This document shows, in pieces, positions 25,157 to 34,374 of a stretch of DNA of 64,000 bases (position 1 is the first letter of the stretch; every line of letters begins with the position of its first letter). The DNA comes from UBA5078 sp040384465 (lineage in GTDB: Bacteria > Pseudomonadota > Gammaproteobacteria > Pseudomonadales > Pseudohongiellaceae): contig JAZKJF010000002.1 of assembly GCA_040384465.1 (NCBI GenBank), positions 219,305 through 283,304 of the forward strand, written 5' to 3'. A model generated the notes under the pieces. The model saw only the letters and a list, made by a program, of their open reading frames with translations. It was not told the origin of the DNA and made no database searches. The position numbers and the translations under genes are program-made.

Positions 25157-26338
25157 ATGACGAAAAAGATACTGATAGTCGGCCCCTCGTGGGTGGGCGA
25201 CATGGTGATGGCGCAGGCACTGTTCATCACGTTGCAGGAGCAGGCGCTCAAGGGCGGGCATCCTGTTCCTATCATCGACGTGCTGGCCCCGGCCTGGAGC
25301 AAGCCGCTGCTGGCACGGATGCCGCAAGTGCGCCGAGCCGTGGAGATGCCATTCAAACATGGGGAGCTGAATCTGGCTGGCCGTTACCGCGTCGGCCACC
25401 GCCTGCGCAAGGAGCGCTACGATCAAGTCATCGTGTTGCCCAATTCCTTCAAGTCGGCGCTGCCTGCGCTGTTTGTGCGGGCGCGGGTCCGCACCGGCTG
25501 GCGCGGCGAGGCGCGCGGCCTGCTGCTCAACGATCTACGTATTCTCGACGAACAGGCGCTGCCTTTGATGGTGCAGCGGTTCGTGGCGTTGGGTTTGCCT
25601 GCAAGTGCACCGTTGCCACAACCTCTGCCGCGTCCACGTCTAGTGACGGACCCCGTTTCGGTCGCCGCCGCCGTGGCCGCATTACACCTGACTGTTTCTG
25701 TGGGAGCGGGCCTGCCCGCGATAAGTAGTGACGCTGAACTTAATCGCGGGCAGGCCCGCTCCCACAGGGTTGAGCAGCTGCAAACAGGCAGGCCAGTACT
25801 GGTCATCTGCCCCGGCGCCGAATTCGGCGACGCCAAGCAATGGCCGGCCGAACACTATGCCGCCGTCAGCCAGCATCAGATCGACGCCGGTTGGCAGGTG
25901 TGGATTCTGGGGTCGGCGAAAGACACCGAGATTGCCACCACCATTCGTGGTTTGCTGACCCCGGCGGGGCAGCAGCACTGTCACGACCTGACCGGCAGAA
26001 CCTCGCTGGCACAAGCCATTGACCTGATGTCGCTGGCCGAGGCCGTCGTCAGCAATGATTCAGGGCTCATGCACGTAGCCGCAGCACTGGCGCGTCCGAT
26101 CGTCGCGCTGTATGGCTCCACTTCTGCAGACTTCACTCCTCCGCTGGCAGATAACGTACAATTGCTCGCCACCGACATCGACTGTCGCCCGTGCTTCGAG
26201 CGCACCTGTCCGCTCAAGCACAAGCGTTGTCTGGTGGATCTGTCGCCACAGTTAGCGCTCGCTGCTCTGCAGCAGGTGCTGGCTCAGGCCGGAGCACTGG
26301 CAAGGACCACAGACACCCCGGGCGTTTCAGGCACCTGA
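25157..26338 (+). CDS. waaF: LPS heptosyltransferase II, with an in-frame REP-derived insertion
   Basis: The 393-residue GT9 enzyme adds the second L-glycero-D-manno-heptose to the inner core at the cytoplasmic face. MTKKILIVGPSWVGDMVMAQ is the WaaF start; LPNSFKSAL, CPGAEFGDAKQWPAEHYA and SNDSGLMHVAAAL (donor-binding) are all intact, as is RTCPLKHKRCL. The family is normally about 340-350 residues. The extra length includes residues about 181-204, encoded by a complete REP doublet (25698-25767) that keeps the frame. The insertion falls between the two Rossmann domains, just before RPVLVICPGAEFG, so activity may be retained. It is 10 bases after glnE, the first of the LOS core genes. Confidence 0.95.
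   Translation: MTKKILIVGPSWVGDMVMAQALFITLQEQALKGGHPVPIIDVLAPAWSKPLLARMPQVRRAVEMPFKHGELNLAGRYRVGHRLRKERYDQVIVLPNSFKSALPALFVRARVRTGWRGEARGLLLNDLRILDEQALPLMVQRFVALGLPASAPLPQPLPRPRLVTDPVSVAAAVAALHLTVSVGAGLPAISSDAELNRGQARSHRVEQLQTGRPVLVICPGAEFGDAKQWPAEHYAAVSQHQIDAGWQVWILGSAKDTEIATTIRGLLTPAGQQHCHDLTGRTSLAQAIDLMSLAEAVVSNDSGLMHVAAALARPIVALYGSTSADFTPPLADNVQLLATDIDCRPCFERTCPLKHKRCLVDLSPQLALAALQQVLAQAGALARTTDTPGVSGT
25698..25767. repeat. REP doublet, subtype B, inside waaF
   Basis: Two head-to-head units (25698-25722 and 25743-25767) are perfect reverse complements over 25 bases, each with GTGGGAGC head, stem CGGGCCTGCCCG and GCGAT tail. The spacer is 20 bases. The same 25 bases occur singly at 50741-50765. 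The doublet contributes about 24 in-frame codons without a stop. Confidence 0.95.
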
Positions 26339-26363
26339 GCACCCAAGAGGAGACCCATATACT

Positions 26364-27494
26364 TTGCGAGTCCTGATAGTAAAAGTCTCTTCCCTGGGAG
26401 ACATCATCCACACGTTGCCGGCGGTGACAGACGCCAAAAACGCCAACCGCCGCCTGCAGTTCGACTGGGTGGTGGAGGAAAATTTCGCCGAGGTGCCGTC
26501 CTGGCATCCGGCAGTGGATCGCGTGATTCCGGTGGCGCTGCGGCGCTGGCGCAAGAGCGTCATCAAGACCTTCCGCAATGGCGAGTTTGCCGCCTTTCGC
26601 GAAGACCTCAAACAGACCCACTACGATCTGGTGATCGACGCCCAGGGTCTCATCAAGAGCGGCATCATCAGTCGACTTTCCCGTGGCCTGACGGTGGGGC
26701 TGAGCAACAGCACCATCAAGGAACCGCTGGCGACACTGTTCTACAACAAAATGTTTTCCGTGCCGCGCGACGAACATGCCGTCGAGCGTGTGCGCGAGCT
26801 GTTTTCCCGGGCACTGAATTACAGCTACGAGCCAGGTGGCATCGACAGCGTCGACTACGGTCTGGATTTGCGGCGCATCGGCCTGACCGACACAGCCCGT
26901 GAGAGCGGACGCTTGATCTTCCTGCACGGCACCACCTGGCCCACCAAGCATTGGCCGCAGGCGCACTGGCGCGAACTTGCACGGTTGGCCACCGCGCGTG
27001 GTTACACGGTGCGGTTGCCGTGGGGCAATGAGGTGGAGCGCCAGCGTGCTCATGCTATTGCCGACGGCCTTCCGGGTGTCGAGGTGCTGGAACGGCAGAC
27101 GCTGGCGGGCATGGCTCGGCACATTGCGACAGCCGAAGGCGTGGTGGCGGTCGACACCGGGCTCGGCCATCTGGCCGCCGCACTCTCCACACCGACACTC
27201 TCGCTCTATGGCCCGACCAATCCGGGGCTGGCAGGGACCTATGGGAGACATCAGGCCCGGCTGTCTTCCACCTTCGCTTGTGCGCCCTGCATGAGCAGGA
27301 CTTGTCGCTACGAGGGGCCGGTTATGACCTCGAATCTGCATGGCGAGAATGTCGCGATCGAACCCGCCTGCTTCAGCACACAACCGCCCGCGCAGGTGCT
27401 CGCTGCGCTTGAACAGGTCATGGCGCAGCGTGCAGTGGTGATGCCGGTTGGAAGTGCTGCAGGGACTGCAACGGGGAGCACGACACTGTCATGA
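26364..27494 (+). CDS. waaC: LPS heptosyltransferase I
   Basis: The 376-residue GT9 enzyme adds the first heptose to Kdo. MRVLIVKVSSLGDIIHTLPA at the start with the catalytic-region Asp, FLHGTTWPTKHWP, and VAVDTGLGHLAAALSTPTLS, then LYGPTNPGL are the WaaC blocks. The start is a TTG at 26364; no ATG fits the family N-terminus. AAGAGGAGA lies 10-18 bases upstream, a rather long spacing, so translation may be moderate or coupled to waaF, whose stop is 25 bases before. It overlaps waaG by four bases (ATGA). Confidence 0.95.
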   Translation: MRVLIVKVSSLGDIIHTLPAVTDAKNANRRLQFDWVVEENFAEVPSWHPAVDRVIPVALRRWRKSVIKTFRNGEFAAFREDLKQTHYDLVIDAQGLIKSGIISRLSRGLTVGLSNSTIKEPLATLFYNKMFSVPRDEHAVERVRELFSRALNYSYEPGGIDSVDYGLDLRRIGLTDTARESGRLIFLHGTTWPTKHWPQAHWRELARLATARGYTVRLPWGNEVERQRAHAIADGLPGVEVLERQTLAGMARHIATAEGVVAVDTGLGHLAAALSTPTLSLYGPTNPGLAGTYGRHQARLSSTFACAPCMSRTCRYEGPVMTSNLHGENVAIEPACFSTQPPAQVLAALEQVMAQRAVVMPVGSAAGTATGSTTLS

Positions 27495-28675
27495 CGCTGG
27501 CCTTCCTCATCTACTCCTACTTTCCCTATGGTGGCCAGCAGCGCGATTTCATGCGGGTGCTCAGGGAAGGTCTGCAGCGAGGACACCGCATCACCGTTTA
27601 CACCATGAAGTGGCAGGGCGAGCGGCCGGAGGGCGTCGATATTGTCATCGTGCCAGTCAGCGCCTGGACCCGCCACCGACTCTATCAGCGCTTCACGGCG
27701 GCAGTGACACCGCTGCTTGGGCAGTTGGCACCTGACGGTGTGATTGGTTTCATCAAGATGCCGGGGCTCGACGTTTACTACGCCGCTGATCCGTGTTTTG
27801 CCGAGCGTGCGCTGCAGGACAGAGGGTTCTATTACCGCTTCACACCGCGTTATCGTCACTTCCGTGCCTATGAACAGGCGGTGTTTGGCGCCGGTTCACA
27901 CACGCACTCCCTGCTGCTTTCCCCTCTGCAGCGCGAACAGTTTGCCCGCCACTATCCCGGCTGCGAGCCGCGTCTGCATGACGTTCCACCGGGCATCGCT
28001 CGGGATCGGCAGGCGCCTGCCGATGCTGATCTCAGAGAAAAAGTGCGGGAGGACTTTCGTCAGGAATTGCGTCATGAGTTCGGGCTGGGCGAGCACGATC
28101 TCATCGTGCTGCAGATCGGCTCGGGTTTCGTGGTCAAGGGCGTGGATCGTTCGCTGCGGGCTATTGCTGCGTTGCCCGTCGAGCTGCGCCAACGTGTCCA
28201 ATACTTCATCGTCGGTCAGGACAAGTCCGCGCGCTTCGAAGCTCTCGCCGCGCAGCTCGGCATCGCGTCCCAGTGCAGGTTTCTGGGTGGCCGCGACGAC
28301 GTGCCACGCTTCCTGTTTGGCAGCGATCTGCTTCTCCATCCGGCCTACAGCGAAAGCGCGGGCTATGTGCTGCTGGAGGCCACCATCGCTGGGCTGCCGG
28401 TGCTGACAACCGACACCTGTGGCTACGCGTTTCACATCACCCGCGCTGGTTCCGGCGAAGTGTGCCAATCGCCCTTCCGGCAGGAAGATTTGAACGCACG
28501 CCTGCTGCATATGCTGACCTCCGAGGAAAGAGACAGCTGGCGCCGCAAAGGCGTTCAGTACGGCCAGAGCGAAGATTTGTACAGCATGCCGGAGACTGCC
28601 GTCGATATTATCGAGTCGGTGCTCGTCTCGCGTCGTGCTGCCAAGGCCGGAGCGACCGCAGGGAGGTCAGCATGA
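27491..28675 (+). CDS. waaG: LPS core glucosyltransferase (GT4)
   Basis: The 394-residue product matches WaaG of the GT-B fold. FLIYSYFPYGGQQRDFMRVL contains the acceptor-side loop, GFIKMPGLDVYYAADPCF is a WaaG signature. VLQIGSGFVVKGVDRSLRAI and HPAYSESAGYVLLEATIAGL (E-x7-E donor site) are the GT4 motifs. It adds the first outer-core hexose to heptose II at the cytoplasmic membrane face. ATGA overlaps join it to waaC before and waaP after, so the four genes form one translationally coupled unit. Length agrees with family (about 373-390). Confidence 0.94.
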   Translation: MTLAFLIYSYFPYGGQQRDFMRVLREGLQRGHRITVYTMKWQGERPEGVDIVIVPVSAWTRHRLYQRFTAAVTPLLGQLAPDGVIGFIKMPGLDVYYAADPCFAERALQDRGFYYRFTPRYRHFRAYEQAVFGAGSHTHSLLLSPLQREQFARHYPGCEPRLHDVPPGIARDRQAPADADLREKVREDFRQELRHEFGLGEHDLIVLQIGSGFVVKGVDRSLRAIAALPVELRQRVQYFIVGQDKSARFEALAAQLGIASQCRFLGGRDDVPRFLFGSDLLLHPAYSESAGYVLLEATIAGLPVLTTDTCGYAFHITRAGSGEVCQSPFRQEDLNARLLHMLTSEERDSWRRKGVQYGQSEDLYSMPETAVDIIESVLVSRRAAKAGATAGRSA

Positions 28676-29496
28676 CTCTGCACTTGCGTGACGATTTCGC
28701 GGCGACCTGGAAAGGCAGTGACCCGTTCCAGAAAGTGGATGCGCTGCAAGGCGTGGTGTATCGCAACGTCAAAGGACGCCGCACGCTGCAGTTCGAACAG
28801 GATGGCAAAAAGTATTTTGCGAAGATTCACCATGGCGTTGGCTGGGGCGAGATCATCAAGAATTTGCTGACCCTGCGCTTGCCGATTCTGGGCGCACAGA
28901 ACGAGTGGCGTGCGGTAGACAAGCTGCAACAGCTCGGCGTGGAAACCATGACAGCGGTGGCTTGGGGGAGTCGTGGCTGGAACCCGGCAAGTCGGCACTC
29001 GTTCATCATTACCGAAGCGTTGGAGCACACGGTCAGTCTCGAAGATTATTGCGCGCCGTGGGCAAAGCAGCGTCCACCGTTCGCTATCAAACTGCGTCTG
29101 CTCAGCGCGCTGGCGCGCATCAGTCGCACAGTGCATGGCAATGGTGTTTGTCATCGCGACTACTATATCTGCCACTTCTTGCTGCACGAGAGCGAGCGCT
29201 TCAGTGCGGGAGAAATCCGCGAGCCGCGTCTATCGCTGATCGATCTGCATCGTGCTCTCCTCAGTGACCAGTTGCCGCAACGCTGGATTATCAAAGATGT
29301 TGCGGGCCTGTATTTCTCGGCGCTGCACATCGGGCTGAACCGACATGATTTCTTGCGCTTTGTGAAAATTTATAGCGGCAAATCCTTGCGACAGACGCTC
29401 GACGAAGACGGCGTGTTCTGGGCCGAGGTGCAGCGCAAGGCATTGCGGCTGGATGCGAAAATAAACGGAACTCGTCAAGCTGAGACGACAGCGTAA
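28672..29496 (+). CDS. waaP: LPS core heptose(I) kinase
   Basis: The 274-residue kinase-like protein phosphorylates heptose I of the inner core. FAKIHHGVGWGEIIKNLLTL holds the nucleotide-binding Lys, VHGNGVCHRDYYICHFLL is the catalytic loop with HRDYY, and LSLIDLHRALL carries the Asp metal ligand. All residues needed for catalysis appear present. Phosphates here bind Mg2+ and are essential for outer-membrane strength in pseudomonads. It overlaps waaG by four bases and lies 6 bases ahead of a second kinase-like gene. Confidence 0.95.
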   Translation: MTLHLRDDFAATWKGSDPFQKVDALQGVVYRNVKGRRTLQFEQDGKKYFAKIHHGVGWGEIIKNLLTLRLPILGAQNEWRAVDKLQQLGVETMTAVAWGSRGWNPASRHSFIITEALEHTVSLEDYCAPWAKQRPPFAIKLRLLSALARISRTVHGNGVCHRDYYICHFLLHESERFSAGEIREPRLSLIDLHRALLSDQLPQRWIIKDVAGLYFSALHIGLNRHDFLRFVKIYSGKSLRQTLDEDGVFWAEVQRKALRLDAKINGTRQAETTA

Positions 29497-29502
29497 ATCA
29501 CG

Positions 29503-30999
29503 ATGCAGACACTCGACACTCGAATCTTGATCTCTAGCGGCCGTGCGCTGCTGCCGACCGATTCTGCTCCGGCTGTTCTGCACTGGCAGGATGCGAATGG
29601 CGACGCGCAGACGCTCGAACTGCTCAAGGTGTTGCGCATCCTGCCTGAAAAAAGAGTCGTGGCACTCGCGCACTGGCGCGGGCAACGCGTGCTGGCCAAA
29701 TTGTTCTTTGCCCGAGTACGCTGGCCTCAGCATTTGCAGCGTGAGATCGACGGCGTGCAAGCAATAGTGACGGCAGGAATTGCAACGCCCGCAATGCTGG
29801 CGTCGGGAAGCAGTGTGGATGGCGGCACTGGTGTGTTGTTGCTGCAGTACATTGAAAACAGTGAGACCGTCGGACAGCGTTGGGAACATGCAAACGCTGC
29901 CGAGCGTGACATCTTGCTGCGCAAAGTGGTGACACTGATCGCCGATTGTCATGGTCGTGGATTGTTGCAGAAGGACATTCATCTCGACAATTTTTTGCTG
30001 TCAAGTGAGCAGTTGCAGGACAGTATTTTATATCTGCTCGACGCCGCCGCCGTGTCAGTACACACCGGTGAGCCCCATGGTGTCGACAGCGTGCGCTCCT
30101 TGCAAAACCTTGCGCTGCTGTTCGCACAGTTCCCTGTGCACAATGACGCGCAAGTGCCCGCACTCTACGAACTGTATCGCGGTCTGCGTCTGCAAATGGA
30201 GCTGAGTGCTGACCCCTGCATGTTCAGTGCGCTGTTGCAGCAGAACCGCTTGGCGCGATTGCGCGTGGTGCTCGACAAGCTCTATCGCGAGACCAGTGCG
30301 CACGTCTGTGTGCAGAAGCGTGATCGCTTCGTGGTGTATCGCCGCACACTTGAGTCACCGCAGCTGCAGGAATTTTTGCGAGCACCGGATGACTTCATTG
30401 CGCGTGGACGTCTGCTCAAGAACGGCAATTCTTCCACGGTCGCCGTGGTGCAGATCGATGGCACGGACTATGTGCTCAAGCGCTACAACATCAAGAGCCT
30501 CTGGCATGGTCTGCGGCGTGCGCTGCGCCCGAGCCGGGCCTGGGTGAGCTGGCGCAACGCTCACATGCTGGAGATGCTCGGCATTGCCACACCGCAACCG
30601 CTGCTGATGATGGAGCGGCGGCTGGGTCCACTGCGGCGCGAGGCCTATTTTTTGAGCGAATTTGCGCAGGGTGAGGATGTCTTGCGTTATCTGGCGAAAG
30701 AGCCTATAAATTCGGCCGCCTGGGAGCAGGTGCTGGCGCAGTTCGGCCAACTGTTCCAGGTGATGCGCGACTATCACATCGTGCATGGGGACATGAAGGC
30801 TACCAATTTCATCAGCACGGCCGATAAGTTGATTGTTCTCGATTTGGATGCCATGCGCAAGGAGCCGGACAAGGAGCGTTTCCGGAAAGCTTTCAGTCAG
30901 GATCTGCAACGCTTCATTGCCAACTGGCAGGACAAGCCCGAGTGTGCGGCGCGGGTCCTCTCTCTGGTAGAACAAACGGACAATCAGTCAGCGGGTTAA
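29503..30999 (+). CDS. Tandem kinase-like protein of the LOS core cluster
   Basis: This 498-residue protein appears to contain two lipopolysaccharide-kinase-like (WaaP/Kdo kinase-type) domains. In the first half LLQKDIHLDNFLL is a catalytic loop and LYLLDAAAV the metal-binding strand. In the second, YVLKRYNIKSLWHGL is a nucleotide-binding Lys region, HIVHGDMKATNFIS the catalytic loop, and LIVLDLDAMRK the metal-binding strand. Similar two-lobe proteins lie at the same place in Pseudomonas core clusters (the PA5006 position, from memory). Possible roles are phosphorylation of heptose II or of other core sugars, or a non-catalytic partner. It is 6 bases after waaP, so same operon. Confidence 0.75.
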   Translation: MQTLDTRILISSGRALLPTDSAPAVLHWQDANGDAQTLELLKVLRILPEKRVVALAHWRGQRVLAKLFFARVRWPQHLQREIDGVQAIVTAGIATPAMLASGSSVDGGTGVLLLQYIENSETVGQRWEHANAAERDILLRKVVTLIADCHGRGLLQKDIHLDNFLLSSEQLQDSILYLLDAAAVSVHTGEPHGVDSVRSLQNLALLFAQFPVHNDAQVPALYELYRGLRLQMELSADPCMFSALLQQNRLARLRVVLDKLYRETSAHVCVQKRDRFVVYRRTLESPQLQEFLRAPDDFIARGRLLKNGNSSTVAVVQIDGTDYVLKRYNIKSLWHGLRRALRPSRAWVSWRNAHMLEMLGIATPQPLLMMERRLGPLRREAYFLSEFAQGEDVLRYLAKEPINSAAWEQVLAQFGQLFQVMRDYHIVHGDMKATNFISTADKLIVLDLDAMRKEPDKERFRKAFSQDLQRFIANWQDKPECAARVLSLVEQTDNQSAG

Positions 31000-31024
31000 C
31001 CGTTGGCCAGTACAAAGGTACATC

Positions 31025-32764
31025 ATGTCTCTGATTACTCTGGGGCTCTCCGGTGCCCTCGGTTTTGATGCCGCTGCGGCAATCTATATCGACGGCGATC
31101 TGATCGCCGCTGTCGAAGAAGAACGGCTGATCCGCCGCAAACATGCGCGCGACAGCATGCCTCTTGAAGCGGCGATGTATTGCATCCGCGCCGCGCGCAT
31201 CAAGCCGCGCGACATCGATACGGTGGCGGTCTCCTACGCTCCGATTTCGATTTTCAGCCCGGCGCGCTGGCACTACGCGAAACGCTACTGGTATGCACCG
31301 GGCCGCGCACTGGATGCCATCGTCAACGGCAATCGCCGTTACCGCCGCTACGTGCACGAACTCAAAGACTTGCTCGACAAGCTGATGATCCCCTGGGACA
31401 AGGTCAAGTTCGTCCCGGTGCAGCACCAGCTCGCACACGCGGCCAATGCTTACCACATGAGCGGCTATACCGAAAAGACCGCCATCCTCACCATCGATAT
31501 GCGGGGCGAATACGCGTCGATGTTTCTGGGTTATGGGGAAGGCGGGCGCATCCACAAGATCAAGGAATTCTACGATCCGGATTCACTCGCCTTGATGTAC
31601 GGCGCCATCTCCGACTATCTTGGTTTCGACACGCTGGATGGCGATGCGAAAGTGATGGGTATGGCCACTTACGGCGATCCGGACAAGTACGATTTGTCCA
31701 ACCTCGCGGAGTTCGACGGCAAGGATTTTCGCGTCAACTCTCATCTGGTAGGCACTGTCGGCAAGCGTCGTTTCAAATACAAAACCCATGGGCACAGTTT
31801 CGGCAAGGACCTTATCACGCAGTTGGGGCCACGCCGAGCCGGTGACCTGATTCAAGACCCCTACGTACATTACGCCGCGAGCATTCAGCAGCTTTACGAG
31901 AAAGCCACCATTGCCATGGTGACGCACTATCTCTCGGACATTATCAAGGAAAGCGGACGGCTGGTGTTTGCAGGCACCGGCGCGCTGAACGTTAAACTCA
32001 ATCAAAAACTGGCGACTCTGCCTGGCGTCAAGAAGCTGTATGTGCCGCCCGCTCCCGGTGATTCTGGAACGGCAATGGGTGCGGCATCTTATGCGCTGTC
32101 CGAACAGAATGTCGTGGTGCGCGGTCAGAAGAATCCTTTCCTGGGGCCGCGCTTTACTACGGATCGTTGTCTTCGTGCCTGCGAACGCTGTCGTGATCGT
32201 CCACTGTTTGAAGTGCTGGAGAATCCTTCCGCGAAAGCAGCCGAGCTGCTGGGCCAGGGGCATCTGGTGGGGTGGTTCCAGGGGCGCATGGAATTTGGGC
32301 CGCGTTCGCTCGGGCACCGCAGCATTCTCGGTAATCCGAATGCCACCGGGATGATCGAGACCATCAATCAGAAAATCAAGTTCCGGGAAAACTGGCGCTC
32401 GTTTTCACCGAGTATTGTCGACACGCTGGCGGAAGAAGTGTTGCAGGTGAAGTACCCCGCGCATTACATGAGCAGGACTTACGATGTGTCGGAGAAGTGG
32501 AAGAAACTACTGCCCGCCGTCGTCTATCAGGACGGCACCTGCCGCGCGCATGTGGTGACGAAGAAGGCCAACCCGCGCTATTACGCCTTGCTCAAGGAGT
32601 TCGAGAAAATCAGCGGCTACGGCATCGTGCTCAACACGTCATTGAACCGCCCCGGCGAGGCGATGATCTGCTCGCCTGAAGATGCGCTGAACCTGTTCTT
32701 CGGCTCTGATCTCGAATACCTGATCATGCAGGATATTCTGGTGACCAAACGCCCTGACGTATGA
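31025..32764 (+). CDS. LOS core carbamoyltransferase (NodU/CmcH family)
   Basis: The 579-residue product starts ITLGLSGALGFDAAAAIYID, followed by GDLIAAVEEERLIRRKH, the TsaD/Kae1-like ASKHA first block of the family. VQHQLAHAANAYHMSGY carries the His metal ligands, and DGDAKVMGMATYG and GRMEFGPRSLGHRSIL are the carbamoyl-transfer signatures in the C-terminal half. LNTSLNRPGEAMICSPEDAL closes the fold. In Pseudomonas the homologue in this position carbamoylates heptose II of the core (WapO, from memory); that role is likely here by context. Length (579) matches. It ends the plus-strand LOS operon, followed by REP sequences and convergent genes. Confidence 0.92.
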   Translation: MSLITLGLSGALGFDAAAAIYIDGDLIAAVEEERLIRRKHARDSMPLEAAMYCIRAARIKPRDIDTVAVSYAPISIFSPARWHYAKRYWYAPGRALDAIVNGNRRYRRYVHELKDLLDKLMIPWDKVKFVPVQHQLAHAANAYHMSGYTEKTAILTIDMRGEYASMFLGYGEGGRIHKIKEFYDPDSLALMYGAISDYLGFDTLDGDAKVMGMATYGDPDKYDLSNLAEFDGKDFRVNSHLVGTVGKRRFKYKTHGHSFGKDLITQLGPRRAGDLIQDPYVHYAASIQQLYEKATIAMVTHYLSDIIKESGRLVFAGTGALNVKLNQKLATLPGVKKLYVPPAPGDSGTAMGAASYALSEQNVVVRGQKNPFLGPRFTTDRCLRACERCRDRPLFEVLENPSAKAAELLGQGHLVGWFQGRMEFGPRSLGHRSILGNPNATGMIETINQKIKFRENWRSFSPSIVDTLAEEVLQVKYPAHYMSRTYDVSEKWKKLLPAVVYQDGTCRAHVVTKKANPRYYALLKEFEKISGYGIVLNTSLNRPGEAMICSPEDALNLFFGSDLEYLIMQDILVTKRPDV

Positions 32765-32770
32765 CCCTGT

Positions 32771-32857
32771 ATGAGCCAGCCTTGCTGGCGACCAACTTCT
32801 CGCGGCCTGGTCGCCAGNNNNNNNNNNAATCATCGCGGGCAAGGCCCGCTCCCACAC
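32771..32857. repeat. REP cluster interrupted by an assembly gap
   Basis: A unit with stem CCAGCCTTGCTGG and tail CGACC at 32773-32792 is followed by a partial inverted unit (GGTCGCCAG, 32809-32817), the N run, and then a subtype-B-like unit (ATCGCGGGCAAGGCCCGCT, 32832-32850) ending CCCACA. These sit between convergent genes. Repeats of this kind are where short-read assemblies break. Confidence 0.75.
32818..32827. other. Assembly gap, 10 N
   Basis: Ten undetermined bases mark a scaffold join. The true distance between the carbamoyltransferase gene and the membrane protein gene to its right is therefore unknown, and more REP units could be missing. Confidence 0.99.
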
Positions 32858-32865
32858 GTTTGTGT

Positions 32866-34374
32866 TTACTCGGAGGTACGGCGGTAGATCGCGAACTCCG
32901 GGCGGCCCTGGGGCGGGAAAGCGACTACCAGTTCGAGCAGATCGAATGCGCGCGCTTCGTCCACGTAAGACAGAATGTCGCGATCCATGCTCAATGCGAG
33001 CAGTGAATCGTAGGGCGCATTGAGAAGCGTCTCCATGTCGATGTAGCGCGCAACCTTGTCATACTCTTCCACGCGCTCGCTGTGATACGCGACGTAGTTG
33101 CTGTTGGTGACAACGACAGCGTTCTCGTCCGTATTGTCGTGCAACCACGTGCTCGCCTGCTCCAGAAAATCCTTCGAATTTCCGAAGCTGAAGTGTGCGT
33201 CGATTACGCAGAACAGCGCAAGAAATCCCAGCAATCCTCGCATGGTTCGTGTTGCGGTCACTGACCGTGCTTGCGCTAAAGCGCTGTCTATGCCCAGCGG
33301 CACCATCAGCAATAATATTGTGCAGAACAGCAGCGTGTAGCGCGTGGACATGAAGCGCGTCAGCATCAGAAAGCCGAGCAGAATGCTGAAGGCAATCAGC
33401 GCATAGGTGAGCACCACGCGCATTGCCGGATTGCCGAACTCAGCACTGCGCTGCCGCAGTCCATAAACGAGCACCAGCAGCGCGGGCACGCCGAAGCCGG
33501 AGATCAATTTGAACACGAGAATTGCTGCCAGCCCGGTGGTCATGAACAGCACGATGTACTGCCCGGAGAAGTCGGAAGCGTACTCACCGAACACCGCTGT
33601 GCTCAGAGGTGAGCTGGAAGCGCTCAGCGCCGTCCATGCCTCCTGCACAAACGGCAGATAGACGGCGGCCGCCCGCTGCACCAGCCTCACTATATTCATA
33701 TCTACCAGTAACAGCGCCAGCACGCCCAGTATACCGAGCAGCAGACAAACAGCTTCGATCTTCACCAACGCCAGCACGCGTGCGCGCAAGGTCAGCTCGC
33801 GGTTCCACAGCAAGGCCAGCGGTGCGATGGGCAGATACACCAGCGCTTCGCTGCGAAACAGGACCGCCGCCGCCGTGCTCACCACGAACAGCGCCGCGTC
33901 CTGCCAATGCTGACGCTTGCCGTAGCGAATCAGAAACAACATGCCCAGCAGCAACAAGGCGATGAAACCGATGTCGCGAATCAGGTAATAGCGATACTCG
34001 TTGAGCTGCGGGAAAATCAATATCGTGATGGCTGCCAACAGCGTGACACGCTCACTGGCCCGTATCTCCCGTGCCAGCGAAATGAACGCGTACACGAGCA
34101 ACGCGAACAGCAGAGCGTTGATGAGGCGAGCCGCTGCAAACAGCTCCAACCCCGTCAGCGCATGCAACGCGCCGAATGCCACCGCGTAGGTTGCCGACGG
34201 TTGATAGGCATAAGCGGCAGCCAACCCATCGTTCAGAAAAATTTCGGCGGTGCGCACATATTCGAAAGCATCGGCGTTGGGGATGGGGTTGAGAAGGACG
34301 TTGAGGAACGACAGCAACAGACTCGCAACCACGGCCCAAAAACGGATATCGAGGTCGCGCCATTGCTGGTTCAT
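32866..34374 (-). CDS. Polytopic membrane protein, ArnT/PMT-like (GT-C) glycosyltransferase candidate
   Basis: The 502-residue product has about 11-12 predicted membrane helices. After the first helix comes a periplasmic loop with acidic residues (LNPIPNADAFEYVRTAEIFL), in the place of the catalytic Asp/Glu of GT-C enzymes of the ArnT/PMT type that use polyprenyl-phosphate sugars. Further conserved-looking points are EYRYYLIRDIGF and FRSEALVYLPIAPLALL. The C-terminal 120 residues form a soluble domain (TWLHDNTDENAVVVTNSNYV). Beside LOS genes it could transfer a sugar to the core or lipid A, but this is inference. It overlaps the acyltransferase gene by four bases and is downstream of it in the same operon. 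Confidence 0.65.
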   Translation of the reverse strand: MNQQWRDLDIRFWAVVASLLLSFLNVLLNPIPNADAFEYVRTAEIFLNDGLAAAYAYQPSATYAVAFGALHALTGLELFAAARLINALLFALLVYAFISLAREIRASERVTLLAAITILIFPQLNEYRYYLIRDIGFIALLLLGMLFLIRYGKRQHWQDAALFVVSTAAAVLFRSEALVYLPIAPLALLWNRELTLRARVLALVKIEAVCLLLGILGVLALLLVDMNIVRLVQRAAAVYLPFVQEAWTALSASSSPLSTAVFGEYASDFSGQYIVLFMTTGLAAILVFKLISGFGVPALLVLVYGLRQRSAEFGNPAMRVVLTYALIAFSILLGFLMLTRFMSTRYTLLFCTILLLMVPLGIDSALAQARSVTATRTMRGLLGFLALFCVIDAHFSFGNSKDFLEQASTWLHDNTDENAVVVTNSNYVAYHSERVEEYDKVARYIDMETLLNAPYDSLLALSMDRDILSYVDEARAFDLLELVVAFPPQGRPEFAIYRRTSE

